Shown piece after piece: positions 1 through 6,683 of a stretch of 15,775 bases of DNA (the stretch's first letter is position 1; every line of letters begins with the position of its first letter). The stretch comes from Archangium sp. GTDB taxonomy: Bacteria; Myxococcota; Myxococcia; Myxococcales; Myxococcaceae. The notes below the pieces were generated by a model, which saw only the letters and a list, made by a program, of their open reading frames with translations, was not told the origin of the DNA and did no database searches. The stretch covers positions 1 through 15,775 of the forward strand of contig JAEUJR010000743.1 of the NCBI GenBank assembly GCA_016793585.1, read 5' to 3'. The position numbers and the translations under genes were made by a program.

Positions 1-71
1 GTCGCCGTGTCGAAGTCCTGCCCCCACGAGAGGAGCGGCCACAGCACCATGACGACACACCACGGGCGCAC
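1..71 (-). CDS. N-terminus of an exported protein, cut by the left edge
   Basis: An open frame runs leftwards off the window edge. From the GTG at 71 it reads MRPWCVVMVLWPLLSWGQ and then DFDTA, which looks like a short signal peptide (one Arg, a hydrophobic core rich in V/L/W, then a polar stretch). An in-frame ATG at 50 would leave only the second half of the hydrophobic stretch, so the GTG gives the better signal peptide, though I see no Shine-Dalgarno sequence before it. The gene would be divergent from ddl, sharing the 72-153 gap as a promoter region. Only about 23 codons are visible, so the function cannot be named, and a chance open frame cannot be excluded. Confidence 0.4.
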   Translation of the reverse strand, partial: MRPWCVVMVLWPLLSWGQDFDTA

Positions 72-153
72 GTGCTGAATGCCGCGACGTCGCGCCACCC
101 TTCCGCGAAATCGTCGGCTCGGGTCTTTTGTCGGGATTCAAAGGGGTTGCGCG

Positions 154-1188
154 GTGCGATACGAGCCCCACATGGACGTCGTCATTCTCTTTGGTGGCAG
201 CTCTTCGGAGCGCCTCGTCTCGGTTGCCTCAGCCCAGAACGTCGCCTCGCTGCTGCCCGACGCCACGTGCTGGTTTCTCTCGAAGTCAGGCGCGGTGCAC
301 GTCGTCTCGCGCGAGGAGCTGTCGGCGCACGCCAAGCCGTTCGAGAACGAGTTCTTCGCGAAGTCGCCGGCGGCGTTCCCCTCCATCGACGCGGCGTTGA
401 GCGACCTGGCGACGAAGGGCAAGACGTTCCTGCTCGCGCTGCATGGTGGTGAAGGCGAGAACGGCACGCTGCAGGCGCGCTTCGAGCAGCACGGCGTCGC
501 GTTCACGGGCTCGGGCTCGGCGGCGAGCGCGCGGGCGTTCGACAAGGCGGTGACGAAGACGCTGGTCGGCGCGAAGGGCGCGAAGCTGGCGCCGGCGCAC
601 GTGCTCGAGCCGATGGAGGCCGGCGCGCTCGAGCAGAAGCTGCGCGCGCTGTTCGACGAAGCGCCGCGCTGGGTGCTCAAGCCGGTCGCCGATGGCTCGA
701 GCGTCGGCCTGTTTCATCTCACCTCGAAGGAGCTCGTCGGCGAGGCGGCGAAGCAGGTGTCGGCCTCGAAGCTGCGCTACCTCGCCGAGGCGTTCATCAC
801 CGGCCGTGAGCTGACGGTGGGCGTGGTGGATGAAGCGGGTGGACCCGTCGCGCTCCCGGTGTCCGAGGTGCGGCTCATTCCCGGCGGCGCCTTCGACTAC
901 GCGGGCAAGTACCTGGGCAAGGGCACCGAAGAGCTGACGCCCGCGCCCATCACCGACCAGGAGCGGCAGGTGGCGCAAGCGCTCGGCCTGCTCGCGCACA
1001 CCACCGTCGGCTGCCGCGGCTACTCCCGCACCGACATGATTCTCACGGAGTCTGGGCCCGTGTTCCTCGAGATCAACACGCTGCCCGGGCTCACGAAGGC
1101 GTCCTTCATTCCGCAGCAGCTCGCGGCGGCGGGAAAAGACATTCGCGCGTTCCTCGCGTGGCAGCTCGAGCTCGCACGAACACGCTGA
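154..1188 (+). CDS. ddl: D-alanine--D-alanine ligase
   Basis: This is an ATP-grasp ligase that joins two D-alanines in the cytoplasm to make the dipeptide used for the peptidoglycan pentapeptide. Counting from the ATG at 172, the protein has 338 residues, a normal Ddl length. Visible family signatures, in order, are LFGGSSSE near the N-terminus, LHGGEGENGTLQ, a DKAVTK segment, KPVADGSSVG of the ATP-grasp loop, the EAFITGRELTV strand, FDYAGKY, and the C-terminal GYSRTDM and EINTLPGLTKASFIPQ segment that carries the metal-binding Glu/Asn and the product-binding residues. The start is uncertain: AAGGGG at 141-146 sits 7 bases before a GTG at 154, giving a six-residue extension, while the ATG at 172 matches the usual family N-terminus but lies 25 bases from that site. 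I used the GTG. The gene stands alone, without mur or fts neighbours, and ends at a strong hairpin. Confidence 0.95.
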   Translation: MRYEPHMDVVILFGGSSSERLVSVASAQNVASLLPDATCWFLSKSGAVHVVSREELSAHAKPFENEFFAKSPAAFPSIDAALSDLATKGKTFLLALHGGEGENGTLQARFEQHGVAFTGSGSAASARAFDKAVTKTLVGAKGAKLAPAHVLEPMEAGALEQKLRALFDEAPRWVLKPVADGSSVGLFHLTSKELVGEAAKQVSASKLRYLAEAFITGRELTVGVVDEAGGPVALPVSEVRLIPGGAFDYAGKYLGKGTEELTPAPITDQERQVAQALGLLAHTTVGCRGYSRTDMILTESGPVFLEINTLPGLTKASFIPQQLAAAGKDIRAFLAWQLELARTR

Positions 1189-1204
1189 GCGTCGGAAAAC
1201 ACGA

Positions 1205-1234
1205 CGGCCGGAGCAGGTCCTCCCGCTCCGGCCG
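1205..1234. terminator. Bidirectional intrinsic terminator between ddl and the HhH gene
   Basis: A perfect 10-bp stem, CGGCCGGAGC (1205-1214) and GCTCCGGCCG (1225-1234), encloses a 10-base loop. It lies between two convergent stop codons (1188 and 1258). Read on the minus strand, the stem is followed within a few bases by TCGTGTTTT, so the U-tract favours termination of the helix-hairpin-helix gene. On the plus strand the trailing bases are not T-rich, so termination of ddl there is less certain. Confidence 0.75.
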
Positions 1235-1257
1235 CCATGCCTGTCTTGAGCTGTCGT

Positions 1258-1674
1258 TCAGCGACGCGCGGGCGGGGCGCGACCCTGGGCTTCCTGCGCG
1301 CCCGAGGGCAGACCAGCCGCCGCGGGCAGCTCAGCGCCGCTCGCCGAGACGCGCTTCACGCTGAGCGTCGTCGGGCCCGAGACCGTGAGGTTCGCCTTCA
1401 GCTTCTCGAACTTCTTCTTCCCGAAGCCCTTCACCTTCATCAGCTCTTCGGTCTTCGCGAAGGGCGTCTTGGTGCGGTGCTCGATGATGCGCTTGGCGGC
1501 CTTCTCTCCGACGCCGGGCAGCTGGTCGAGCTGCGCCTGCGTGGCCGTGTTGAGGTTCAACTGCCCCGACACCTGGAGCTTCGTCTTCGACTGCTTCTTG
1601 GCGGCGAGTGCTTCGCCAGACATGGCCAGGAACGCCACCGCCACCACCGCCACCACCTTCGTTGCCGTCTTCAT
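1258..1674 (-). CDS. Exported ComEA-like helix-hairpin-helix protein
   Basis: The 138-residue product begins with a classic signal peptide (MKTATKVVAVVAVAFLAMSG, cleavage likely after EALA). A tandem helix-hairpin-helix domain follows: LNLNTATQAQLDQLPGVG, the helix KAAKRIIEHR, then the second half ELMKVKGFGKKKFEKL. The GVG and GFG turns are the hairpins that contact the DNA backbone in this family. The domain matches the ComEA class, in which periplasmic or membrane-anchored proteins bind incoming DNA during transformation. No comEC, comF or pilus gene is nearby, so a DNA-uptake role is inference. After the HhH comes a tail of about 40 residues ending in basic and Pro/Ala-rich sequence that I do not recognise. 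The ATG at 1674 is supported by GGAGA about 8 bases upstream; a longer frame to 1785 only adds non-coding-like sequence. Confidence 0.88.
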   Translation of the reverse strand: MKTATKVVAVVAVAFLAMSGEALAAKKQSKTKLQVSGQLNLNTATQAQLDQLPGVGEKAAKRIIEHRTKTPFAKTEELMKVKGFGKKKFEKLKANLTVSGPTTLSVKRVSASGAELPAAAGLPSGAQEAQGRAPPARR

Positions 1675-1688
1675 GTCGTCTTCTCCGT

Positions 1689-1779
1689 CTGTGCTGCGTT
1701 GTGTGAGTTGAACTGCGTTGGGTTGAACTGCGCTTCGTCTTCGGTGCTGCGACTGCACTGCATGGAGTTGTGGTGCTGC
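1689..1779 (-). promoter_or_regulatory. Repeat-rich leader upstream of the HhH gene
   Basis: The 107-bp gap between the small protein gene and the HhH gene holds two kinds of direct repeat. GTTGAACTGCG occurs twice with exactly 15-bp spacing (1707-1717 and 1722-1732). The word GTGCTGCG occurs three times (1691-1698, 1744-1751 and 1772-1779). The gap is less G/C-biased than its surroundings. It is the likely promoter region of the HhH gene if that gene is not read through from 1782-2018. Regulation by repeat binding is inference. Confidence 0.35.
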
Positions 1780-1781
1780 GT

Positions 1782-2018
1782 TCACGCGGCGACGGGTTCG
1801 GCCGCCTGCTCCGACGACGGGCGCGCCTCGGCGTCACGTTTGTCGATGGCCTCACGCACGTGCAGCTTTCCGTCGAGCGGCAACACGTCGAGGTACACGT
1901 TGAAGCTGCCGTCGCGGTTCACCCACGCCGAGCCAGCGCGCACCCACGTCGACGTGACCTTGCCGTCGCCCTGCTTCGTCTCTCTGATGCTGAACACCTG
2001 GTACCGCTTTCCACTCAT
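1782..2018 (-). CDS. Small conserved-type hypothetical protein (78 aa)
   Basis: The product is 78 residues with no signal peptide or membrane segment, so probably cytoplasmic. The core has the pattern W-x-R-x-G-x-A-W-x-N-x-DGS-x-NV-x-LD-x-LP-x-x-GKL-x-x-R (residues about 25-56). From memory, this pattern recurs in small uncharacterised proteins of myxobacteria and mobile elements, and it has the look of a compact all-beta fold; no function is established to my knowledge. The C-terminus is acidic and Ala-rich. The ATG at 2018 is well supported by GGGAG seven bases upstream. The gene precedes the HhH gene on the same strand by 107 bp, a gap long enough for a separate promoter. Confidence 0.75.
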   Translation of the reverse strand: MSGKRYQVFSIRETKQGDGKVTSTWVRAGSAWVNRDGSFNVYLDVLPLDGKLHVREAIDKRDAEARPSSEQAAEPVAA

Positions 2019-2114
2019 GGTGCTGCTCCCTTCTGCTCGCCGGCGTCATTGCCGACGCTGAGCAGGCAGAGCAGCGCACGTGCCAGTGGTGGATCAATCG
2101 AGGGCTCGCGCGGT

Positions 2115-2140
2115 TGTGACGGGTCGGCGAAGGCGTCACA
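2115..2140. promoter_or_regulatory. Inverted repeat in the divergent gap (possible operator)
   Basis: TGTGACG (2115-2121) and CGTCACA (2134-2140) form a perfect 7-bp inverted repeat with a 12-base spacer. It lies in the 217-bp gap (2019-2235) between the leftward 78-residue gene and the rightward membrane-protein gene. The remainder of that gap shows no gene I can support. The TGTGA/TCACA half-sites resemble the general form of CRP/FNR-family operators, but the 12-base spacer is longer than the 6 bases of the E. coli CRP site, so the binding factor is unknown. Confidence 0.35.
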
Positions 2141-2235
2141 TCTCCGCGAGCGGACGAGCGTGGACACTCCAGGGGCGTTCTCGGCGCGCGAGAAACGTCG
2201 CTGGAATAGCCGCAGCGCGCGTTGGTTCGAAGGCG

Positions 2236-2517
2236 GTGACCTCGACACGAATTCGCTGGGGCTGGCACGCGGCGCTGGTCGCCATCACGGCCGGCCCGAT
2301 GATGGCCCTGGGCGTGTGGCTGTTCGCGACCGCCCGCGGCGGGCTCCCGCAGGTGCCAATGCTGTTCGGTCTGATCGCCATCGGCGCGGGCCTCGTCGAC
2401 GCGCTGGTGACGACGCTGGTGGCCTCACGCGTCGGCACGTCGCTGCCACGGCTGCTGGTGGTGCACTCGGTCGGGCTCGTCGTCGTGACGACCTCGGCGT
2501 TCGCGCTCGTCGGGTGA
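2236..2517 (+). CDS. Small three-helix inner membrane protein
   Basis: From the GTG at 2236 the product is 93 residues. It has three hydrophobic segments: HAALVAITAGPMMALGVWLF, PMLFGLIAIGAGLVDALVTTL and LLVVHSVGLVVVTTSAFALV. The first is preceded by RIRWGW, so the N-terminus is probably cytoplasmic. Third codon positions are almost all G or C, unlike the flanking upstream sequence, which supports real coding from about this point. The frame stays open upstream to a GTG at 2080, but that extension is an Arg-rich, shadow-like sequence. The start is not certain, because the only purine-rich stretch (AAGG at 2230-2233) is too close to the GTG. I recognise no family. The stop lies 3 bp from the stop of the convergent large gene, with no room for a separate terminator. 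Confidence 0.62.
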   Translation: MTSTRIRWGWHAALVAITAGPMMALGVWLFATARGGLPQVPMLFGLIAIGAGLVDALVTTLVASRVGTSLPRLLVVHSVGLVVVTTSAFALVG

Positions 2518-2520
2518 CGG

Positions 2521-5500
2521 CTACTGCACCTTCTTCGTCTCGCCGGGCAGCACCTCGAGCACCTTCGGGCTGACGGGCTGGTTCTCGTCGGAGTCGAGCA
2601 GCTGCACCACGTACAGCGACCACTTGCCCGGAGGCAGGCCCTCGAAGCGCACCGAGCCGGTGTTGACGACGGTGACGACGGGCACCTTGAGCTTCGCGCA
2701 GAACGACGACGCCGAGTGCGCGCCGACGTCACCCGCGGGCAACGGCCCCTGCGCGCCGCCGAGCATGACGATGCGGCCAGGCAGCTTCGAGCTGAACTCG
2801 AGCGTGGCGCCGGTCTCGACGGGGCCCAGCACGAGGGGCGACGGCGTCGTCGTCACCTGCACCGGCACGGCCCAGTCGGTGCCCAACATGCCCGAGAGCT
2901 CGACCGACGCGCAGTACGCGCCTTCGGGAAGCCCCGAGGCCTCGAACCTGCCCTGCGCGTCAGACAGCACCGACTCGAAGGCGGTGTCGCTCGAGAGCGA
3001 GATGCTGCGCGCGCCCGCGGGCCGGCCCTTGCCGCCGAAGACCTGCCCTTGAACGCGCCCGCCTGCGGCCGAGAGCTTCAGCTTCACACCGGCGCCGAGC
3101 GCGCCCTTCGCCACCTTCGTTTCGACGGGCACGAAGCCTGCCTTGTGCGCCTTCACGACGACCTCTTCGTCGCGAAAGGGAGACAGCCTGCAGGTGCCGG
3201 CGGCGCGGGTGGTGCAGCTGTCGCCGGCCTCCGACTGCACGGCCGCGATGCGCACGCCCTCGAGCGGCTTGCCGTCATCACCGGTGGCTTCGGCCTCGAG
3301 CGAGAGGCCCTGCTCCATCACCACGTCGCCCACGTCCTTCACGGGAGCGTCCATGGTGACGTCCTTCGTGGTGGGCACGAAGCCGCGCGCCTTCACGCGC
3401 ACCGAGTCTTTCTCGGTGTACGCCTTCACGTCGAAGCGGCCATCGGGTGACGAGAAGTCGGCGCCGTTCGCAGAGAACGAGGTGACGACCTGCCCGCGGG
3501 CATCGACCACGCGGCCGGTGATGCGCCCACCTTCACGTTTGAGCGTGAGCTCGACCTTGTCGCCGCGGCTGGCGTTGCGTTCGGCGCGCGCGAAGCCCTC
3601 GGCCGAGGCGGTGAGCCGCACCGACGAGACGGGAATGCCGCGCAGCTCGAAGTGGCCGTCGGCGTCGGTGAAGACGTTCGACGGCAAGAACCGCGCGGCC
3701 TCGCCCATGCGGCCCTGCACGGCGTCGAAGAGCAGCGACGAGATGGCGGCCTTCTCGTCGGCGGGCTCCCACGAGACGCGCACGCCGGGACTCGGTTGGC
3801 GCTTCTCGTCGACCGCGGTGCCGCTCACGTCGACCTTCGCGTCGATGGTGATGATGACGCCCTCTTGATGCGAGCCCGGCTGCAGCAGCACGGGGTCGGC
3901 TGGCGTCGAGGGGTGACCCGCGCCCGTCGCGACGAGCACCCAGCGGCCCGCGAGCAGGCCGGTGACTTGAAAGCGCCCTTCTCCATCGCTCGTCGCCTTG
4001 CCGCGCGAGCCACCTTCGAGCTCACGCAACATGTCTTCGAGCATGCCGGGAATCGCCATGACCTCGACGCCCGCGAGCGGAGCCCCCGAGCCATCGACCA
4101 CCTTGCCCGCGATGCTGCCGCCGGCGTCGAGCACGACGACGACGTCTTTCGCGGGCACCGTCAGCGGCTGCTCGGCTTCGCGGTAGCGCTCGTGAGAGAC
4201 CTTGAGGCGGTACTCGCCCGCAGGCTGGTGCAGCACGAAGCGGCCGGTCGCGTCGGTGGTGGCGGTCTCTCCGTCTTTCGCAGACTGGAGCGACACCATG
4301 GCGTTGGCGATGGGCGCCCCTTCGCCGTCGAGCACGAGGCCGGTCACCGTGGGCTCGCAGCGCACCTTCACCACCACGTTCACGTCGGCGCCCGCGAGCT
4401 CGACCCACTGCGCGCGCTCGGAGTCGCAGTCGGGCACCACGCCGCGGAGGCTGTCTTCACGGGTGGGCTCGACGAGCTCGCTCTCGAAGCGGCCCTGCGC
4501 GTCGGTGTCGTGGAAGAGCGGTGGCCCGAAGCCCTGCACGCGGCCGATGCGCGGCGCGCCCTTCTCGTCGACGACGATGCCCCGTACCCGCACGCCCGGC
4601 TTCAGCTCGACGTCGAGCGACTGCGACTTTCCTCCCTGCGGACGAACCGACGCGCTGCCGATGAGGCCGCCTTTGACGACGCGCACCGAGAGCGCGTTTC
4701 CGTCGTCGAGCACGGGCGTGAGCACGACCTCGCCCCTCGCGTTGGTGAGCTGCGCGGGCTCTTTGCCGAGGGTGACCTCGGCGCCTTCGACGTTCTGGCC
4801 GCTCGAGCGCGCGCGAATGGTGAGCGTGAAGGGGTCGGCCACCTCGAGGAGCGTGAGCTGGTTGGGCTCGACCTCACGGCGCAGGGTGACTGTCGCGCGG
4901 CCTGGCGCGGCGACGATGAAGGTGACGGAGCCGAAGGGCAGCGTGGTGGTGAAGGCGCCGCGGCCGTCGGTCTTCACGTCGCGAAAGAGGATCGCCGGCG
5001 TGGAGTACGCGAGCACGCGGGCTCCAGGGAGCGGCGTTCCATCATCGAGGCGCACGAGGCCCTTCATGGGGTGCGCGGTGATGACGTCGAGCGGCACCGA
5101 GGCGCCGAGCTTGAGCTGCTCCACCTCGGGCGAGGGGATGGCGACGCGGCCATCGGGGTGCTCGCCCCAGACGTACTCGACCTGTGGAGCGAGGCCGCAG
5201 AGCTCGAAGGCACCGCCGGCGGTGGTGGTGACGCTCTTCACCGCTTCGACGAGGCCGGCGCGCGGGTTCGCGAGCAACGTGTCGAGGCCTTCGCTGCACT
5301 GACACGCGCGGCAGGCGCACGGGCCGGTGACCGAGAGGAGCGCGTCGGGTACCGAGACCTGCATGCCGACGACGGGCCGGCCGTGGTCGAGCACCTGGCC
5401 GCGAAGACACTGGGTGGCGTTGGTGATGGCGGGCAATCGCTCGATGCCGGGCACCTTCGAGCGTTTCGGGGCGGCGACGGGTGCGCGACCCACCTCGGCC

Positions 5501-5625
5501 TCACGCAGCTTCTGGTGTTCTGCGCGCAGCAACAGCACACGAACGACGAGGCCCGCGATGCCGACGGTCACCACCAGCAGTCCCAGACCGACCCACTTGA
5601 GCCACCGACGACGCGTCCCCGCCAT
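2521..5625 (-). CDS. Anchored multi-domain protein with carboxypeptidase-regulatory-like repeats
   Basis: The product has 1034 residues. An Arg-rich N-terminus is followed by one membrane helix (about 11-33), with no signal cleavage site, so the rest probably lies in the periplasm or cell envelope. After a linker, about ten tandem beta-sandwich modules of 70-100 residues fill the protein. Each carries the G-x-V-x-D-x-x-G-x-P-x-x-G-x-x-V start and T-D-x-x-G-x-F centre typical of CarboxypepD_reg/Cna-B-like domains. Module 1 contains an unusual C-x-C-x2-C-x-C cluster (residues 103-110), and further Cys are scattered through later modules. A last region, from about residue 940, has only a weak match to the repeat. 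Such proteins are common in myxobacteria; roles in adhesion or envelope scaffolding are only guesses. I chose the ATG at 5625. A GTG at 5643 would add six residues, and neither start has a clear ribosome site. Confidence 0.88.
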   Translation of the reverse strand: MAGTRRRWLKWVGLGLLVVTVGIAGLVVRVLLLRAEHQKLREAEVGRAPVAAPKRSKVPGIERLPAITNATQCLRGQVLDHGRPVVGMQVSVPDALLSVTGPCACRACQCSEGLDTLLANPRAGLVEAVKSVTTTAGGAFELCGLAPQVEYVWGEHPDGRVAIPSPEVEQLKLGASVPLDVITAHPMKGLVRLDDGTPLPGARVLAYSTPAILFRDVKTDGRGAFTTTLPFGSVTFIVAAPGRATVTLRREVEPNQLTLLEVADPFTLTIRARSSGQNVEGAEVTLGKEPAQLTNARGEVVLTPVLDDGNALSVRVVKGGLIGSASVRPQGGKSQSLDVELKPGVRVRGIVVDEKGAPRIGRVQGFGPPLFHDTDAQGRFESELVEPTREDSLRGVVPDCDSERAQWVELAGADVNVVVKVRCEPTVTGLVLDGEGAPIANAMVSLQSAKDGETATTDATGRFVLHQPAGEYRLKVSHERYREAEQPLTVPAKDVVVVLDAGGSIAGKVVDGSGAPLAGVEVMAIPGMLEDMLRELEGGSRGKATSDGEGRFQVTGLLAGRWVLVATGAGHPSTPADPVLLQPGSHQEGVIITIDAKVDVSGTAVDEKRQPSPGVRVSWEPADEKAAISSLLFDAVQGRMGEAARFLPSNVFTDADGHFELRGIPVSSVRLTASAEGFARAERNASRGDKVELTLKREGGRITGRVVDARGQVVTSFSANGADFSSPDGRFDVKAYTEKDSVRVKARGFVPTTKDVTMDAPVKDVGDVVMEQGLSLEAEATGDDGKPLEGVRIAAVQSEAGDSCTTRAAGTCRLSPFRDEEVVVKAHKAGFVPVETKVAKGALGAGVKLKLSAAGGRVQGQVFGGKGRPAGARSISLSSDTAFESVLSDAQGRFEASGLPEGAYCASVELSGMLGTDWAVPVQVTTTPSPLVLGPVETGATLEFSSKLPGRIVMLGGAQGPLPAGDVGAHSASSFCAKLKVPVVTVVNTGSVRFEGLPPGKWSLYVVQLLDSDENQPVSPKVLEVLPGETKKVQ

Positions 5626-5694
5626 GGCGCGGCAGTGTGTCACCCGTTCGCGCTCTTGTGCGCCGGGAATACGGTGTTCTAACTCGCGCCTGCC

Positions 5695-6378
5695 ATGGGC
5701 GAACCGACCAGCCTCGAAGCGCGCCGCACGTGGAACACCGTCATCGCGCTCGTCGGCATCGCCCTGCTCGCGTGTGTGTCGTCGACCATCGAAGGGCGCG
5801 GCACCGGTGGAGCGTACGCGCCCGCGAATGAGCAGCGTGGCGGGTCGCTTCGGTACTACGAGGGCACGAAGTCACGGGATGACGCGTACCGCGAGATGTT
5901 CACCTACTGCGGCGGGCCGTACGAGATTGCAGCCGAGCGTGACGTGAACCGCGGCATGACGACGAACTACAGCCGGTACAACACGACGACGACGGCCAGC
6001 ATCGAGCACGTCATCGATTTTCGGTGTGTCGAGCAGACGCCGCGCACGTCGTCGACGGTGCGGTTGTCGGGTGACGAGTGGCGGCTGGCGCGCGATTGGG
6101 TGATTCAGAACAGCGGGTGTCCGCAGGCGAACGTGGAGCATGAGGTGGCCTCGCCGACGCCTGGCGCGAAGGGGTACGCGGTGTCGGCGTGTGGGCAGCG
6201 GTGGCTGTGCAGCGCGGGAAATGGAATGGCCGTGTGTGGCGTCGATGGGTCGCCTGCGCCGGCGATGAGTGGTGGGCCTCCGCCGCCTCCGCCGACGTAT
6301 CAGCAGCCGGCGTATCAGCAGCCGCCTCCGCCACCTGGTGGGTCGCCCGCTGATGTCTCGCCAGTTCCAGCGCTCTGA
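5695..6378 (+). CDS. Pro-rich lipoprotein with Cys motif
   Basis: The 227-residue product starts with an N-region containing RR, a hydrophobic stretch and a lipobox ALLAC with Cys27 as the predicted lipidation site, so it is probably a lipoprotein. The mature part begins with a segment of about 90 residues containing CGGPYEIAAERD and a Thr/Asn run, then a conserved-looking block. That block includes SGCPQANVEHE and a GYAVSACGQRWLCSAGNG-type motif, which resembles the GY-V-GCG-x-C segment recurrent in secreted myxobacterial proteins. The last 35 residues are a flexible tail with PPPPPP, two YQQP units and PPPPPGG. Function is unknown. It is divergent from the large repeat protein, with a gap of about 70 bp, and convergent with the Cys-periodic gene. 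I see no ribosome site before the ATG at 5695. Confidence 0.8.
   Translation: MGEPTSLEARRTWNTVIALVGIALLACVSSTIEGRGTGGAYAPANEQRGGSLRYYEGTKSRDDAYREMFTYCGGPYEIAAERDVNRGMTTNYSRYNTTTTASIEHVIDFRCVEQTPRTSSTVRLSGDEWRLARDWVIQNSGCPQANVEHEVASPTPGAKGYAVSACGQRWLCSAGNGMAVCGVDGSPAPAMSGGPPPPPPTYQQPAYQQPPPPPGGSPADVSPVPAL
6296..6325 (+). repeat. Tandem 15-bp repeat encoding the YQQP tail
   Basis: CGTATCAGCAGCCGG (6296-6310) is followed directly by CGTATCAGCAGCCGC (6311-6325), differing at the last base. It encodes two copies of a Tyr-Gln-Gln-Pro-(Ala/Pro) unit in the Pro-rich tail of the lipoprotein. Because each unit is a whole number of codons, copy number could change between strains without shifting the frame. 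Confidence 0.7.
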
Positions 6379-6683
6379 ACAACGGCTCTGTGAGAGCGAG
6401 GGTTGCCTGGGTGCCGCTCCGAAGCCTCGAGACACGAGGCGACACGGAATCGGCCGCGTCCCAACTCCAATCACCTCCGCGGAGGGCGGTCCCCTCTCAG
6501 GGTGGTGTAAACAGGTTGTCGCAAACCTGTACACCAGTTGACGTCAATCTGTTGTCAGTTTGCCGACCACAGGTTCACACCTCCCGGAAACGTGCCGTGT
6601 GCACATTCTTCGCGCACGTCGCTCACTCGAGGCTTCGAGCGCCCGCCAGCACCCTTCGCTTCCCTGAGCCCTCGGACGCCGAT
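6379..6683. other. 305-bp gene-free gap with clustered palindromes
   Basis: No supportable gene lies here; frames that cross it look like shadows. The gap separates two convergent genes and holds four palindromic elements. GCCTCG/CGAGGC is a 6-bp stem at 6424-6440. CCTCCGCGGAGG at 6474-6485 is a perfect 12-bp palindrome. A long hairpin spans 6504-6535 (separate entry). TTGACGTCAA at 6538-6547 is a perfect 10-bp palindrome. The words ACAGGTT and ACACC from the hairpin recur at 6569-6575 and 6577-6581. None is followed by a T-run, so they are not standard intrinsic terminators, although ending transcription of both flanking genes is the simplest expectation. Confidence 0.55.
6504..6535. repeat. 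Strong hairpin: 12 bp with a 2-base bulge
   Basis: GGTGT (6504-6508), a bulge AA, then ACAGGTT (6511-6517) pair across a six-base loop with AACCTGT (6524-6530) and ACACC (6531-6535). All 12 pairs are Watson-Crick. The element is less GC-rich than its surroundings and is followed by a separate 10-bp palindrome three bases later. It could be a factor-independent stop without U-tract, an RNA processing site, a protein-binding site or a dispersed repeat. The sequence alone does not decide. Confidence 0.6.

Noticed and set aside
2015..2248. Minus-strand frame of 77 codons whose stop overlaps the ATG of the 78-residue gene (ATGA)
   Set aside because: The overlap is attractive, but third-position G/C is only about 70% by my count, clearly lower than in neighbouring genes. 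The product is Arg/Pro/Ser-rich with no recognisable pattern, and it would run through the inverted repeat and overlap the start of the membrane protein gene. The 78-residue gene has its own ribosome site.
3652..5682. Long plus-strand frame (676 codons) antisense to the large repeat protein
   Set aside because: The translation is Arg/His/Asp-rich without domains and is a frame shadow of the high-GC gene on the other strand, which has clear repeated modules and a membrane helix.
5656..5683. Possible promoter TTGTGC-16-TCTAAC before the lipoprotein gene
   Set aside because: Match to the sigma-70 consensus is too weak at both hexamers to call as a feature in this GC-rich genome.
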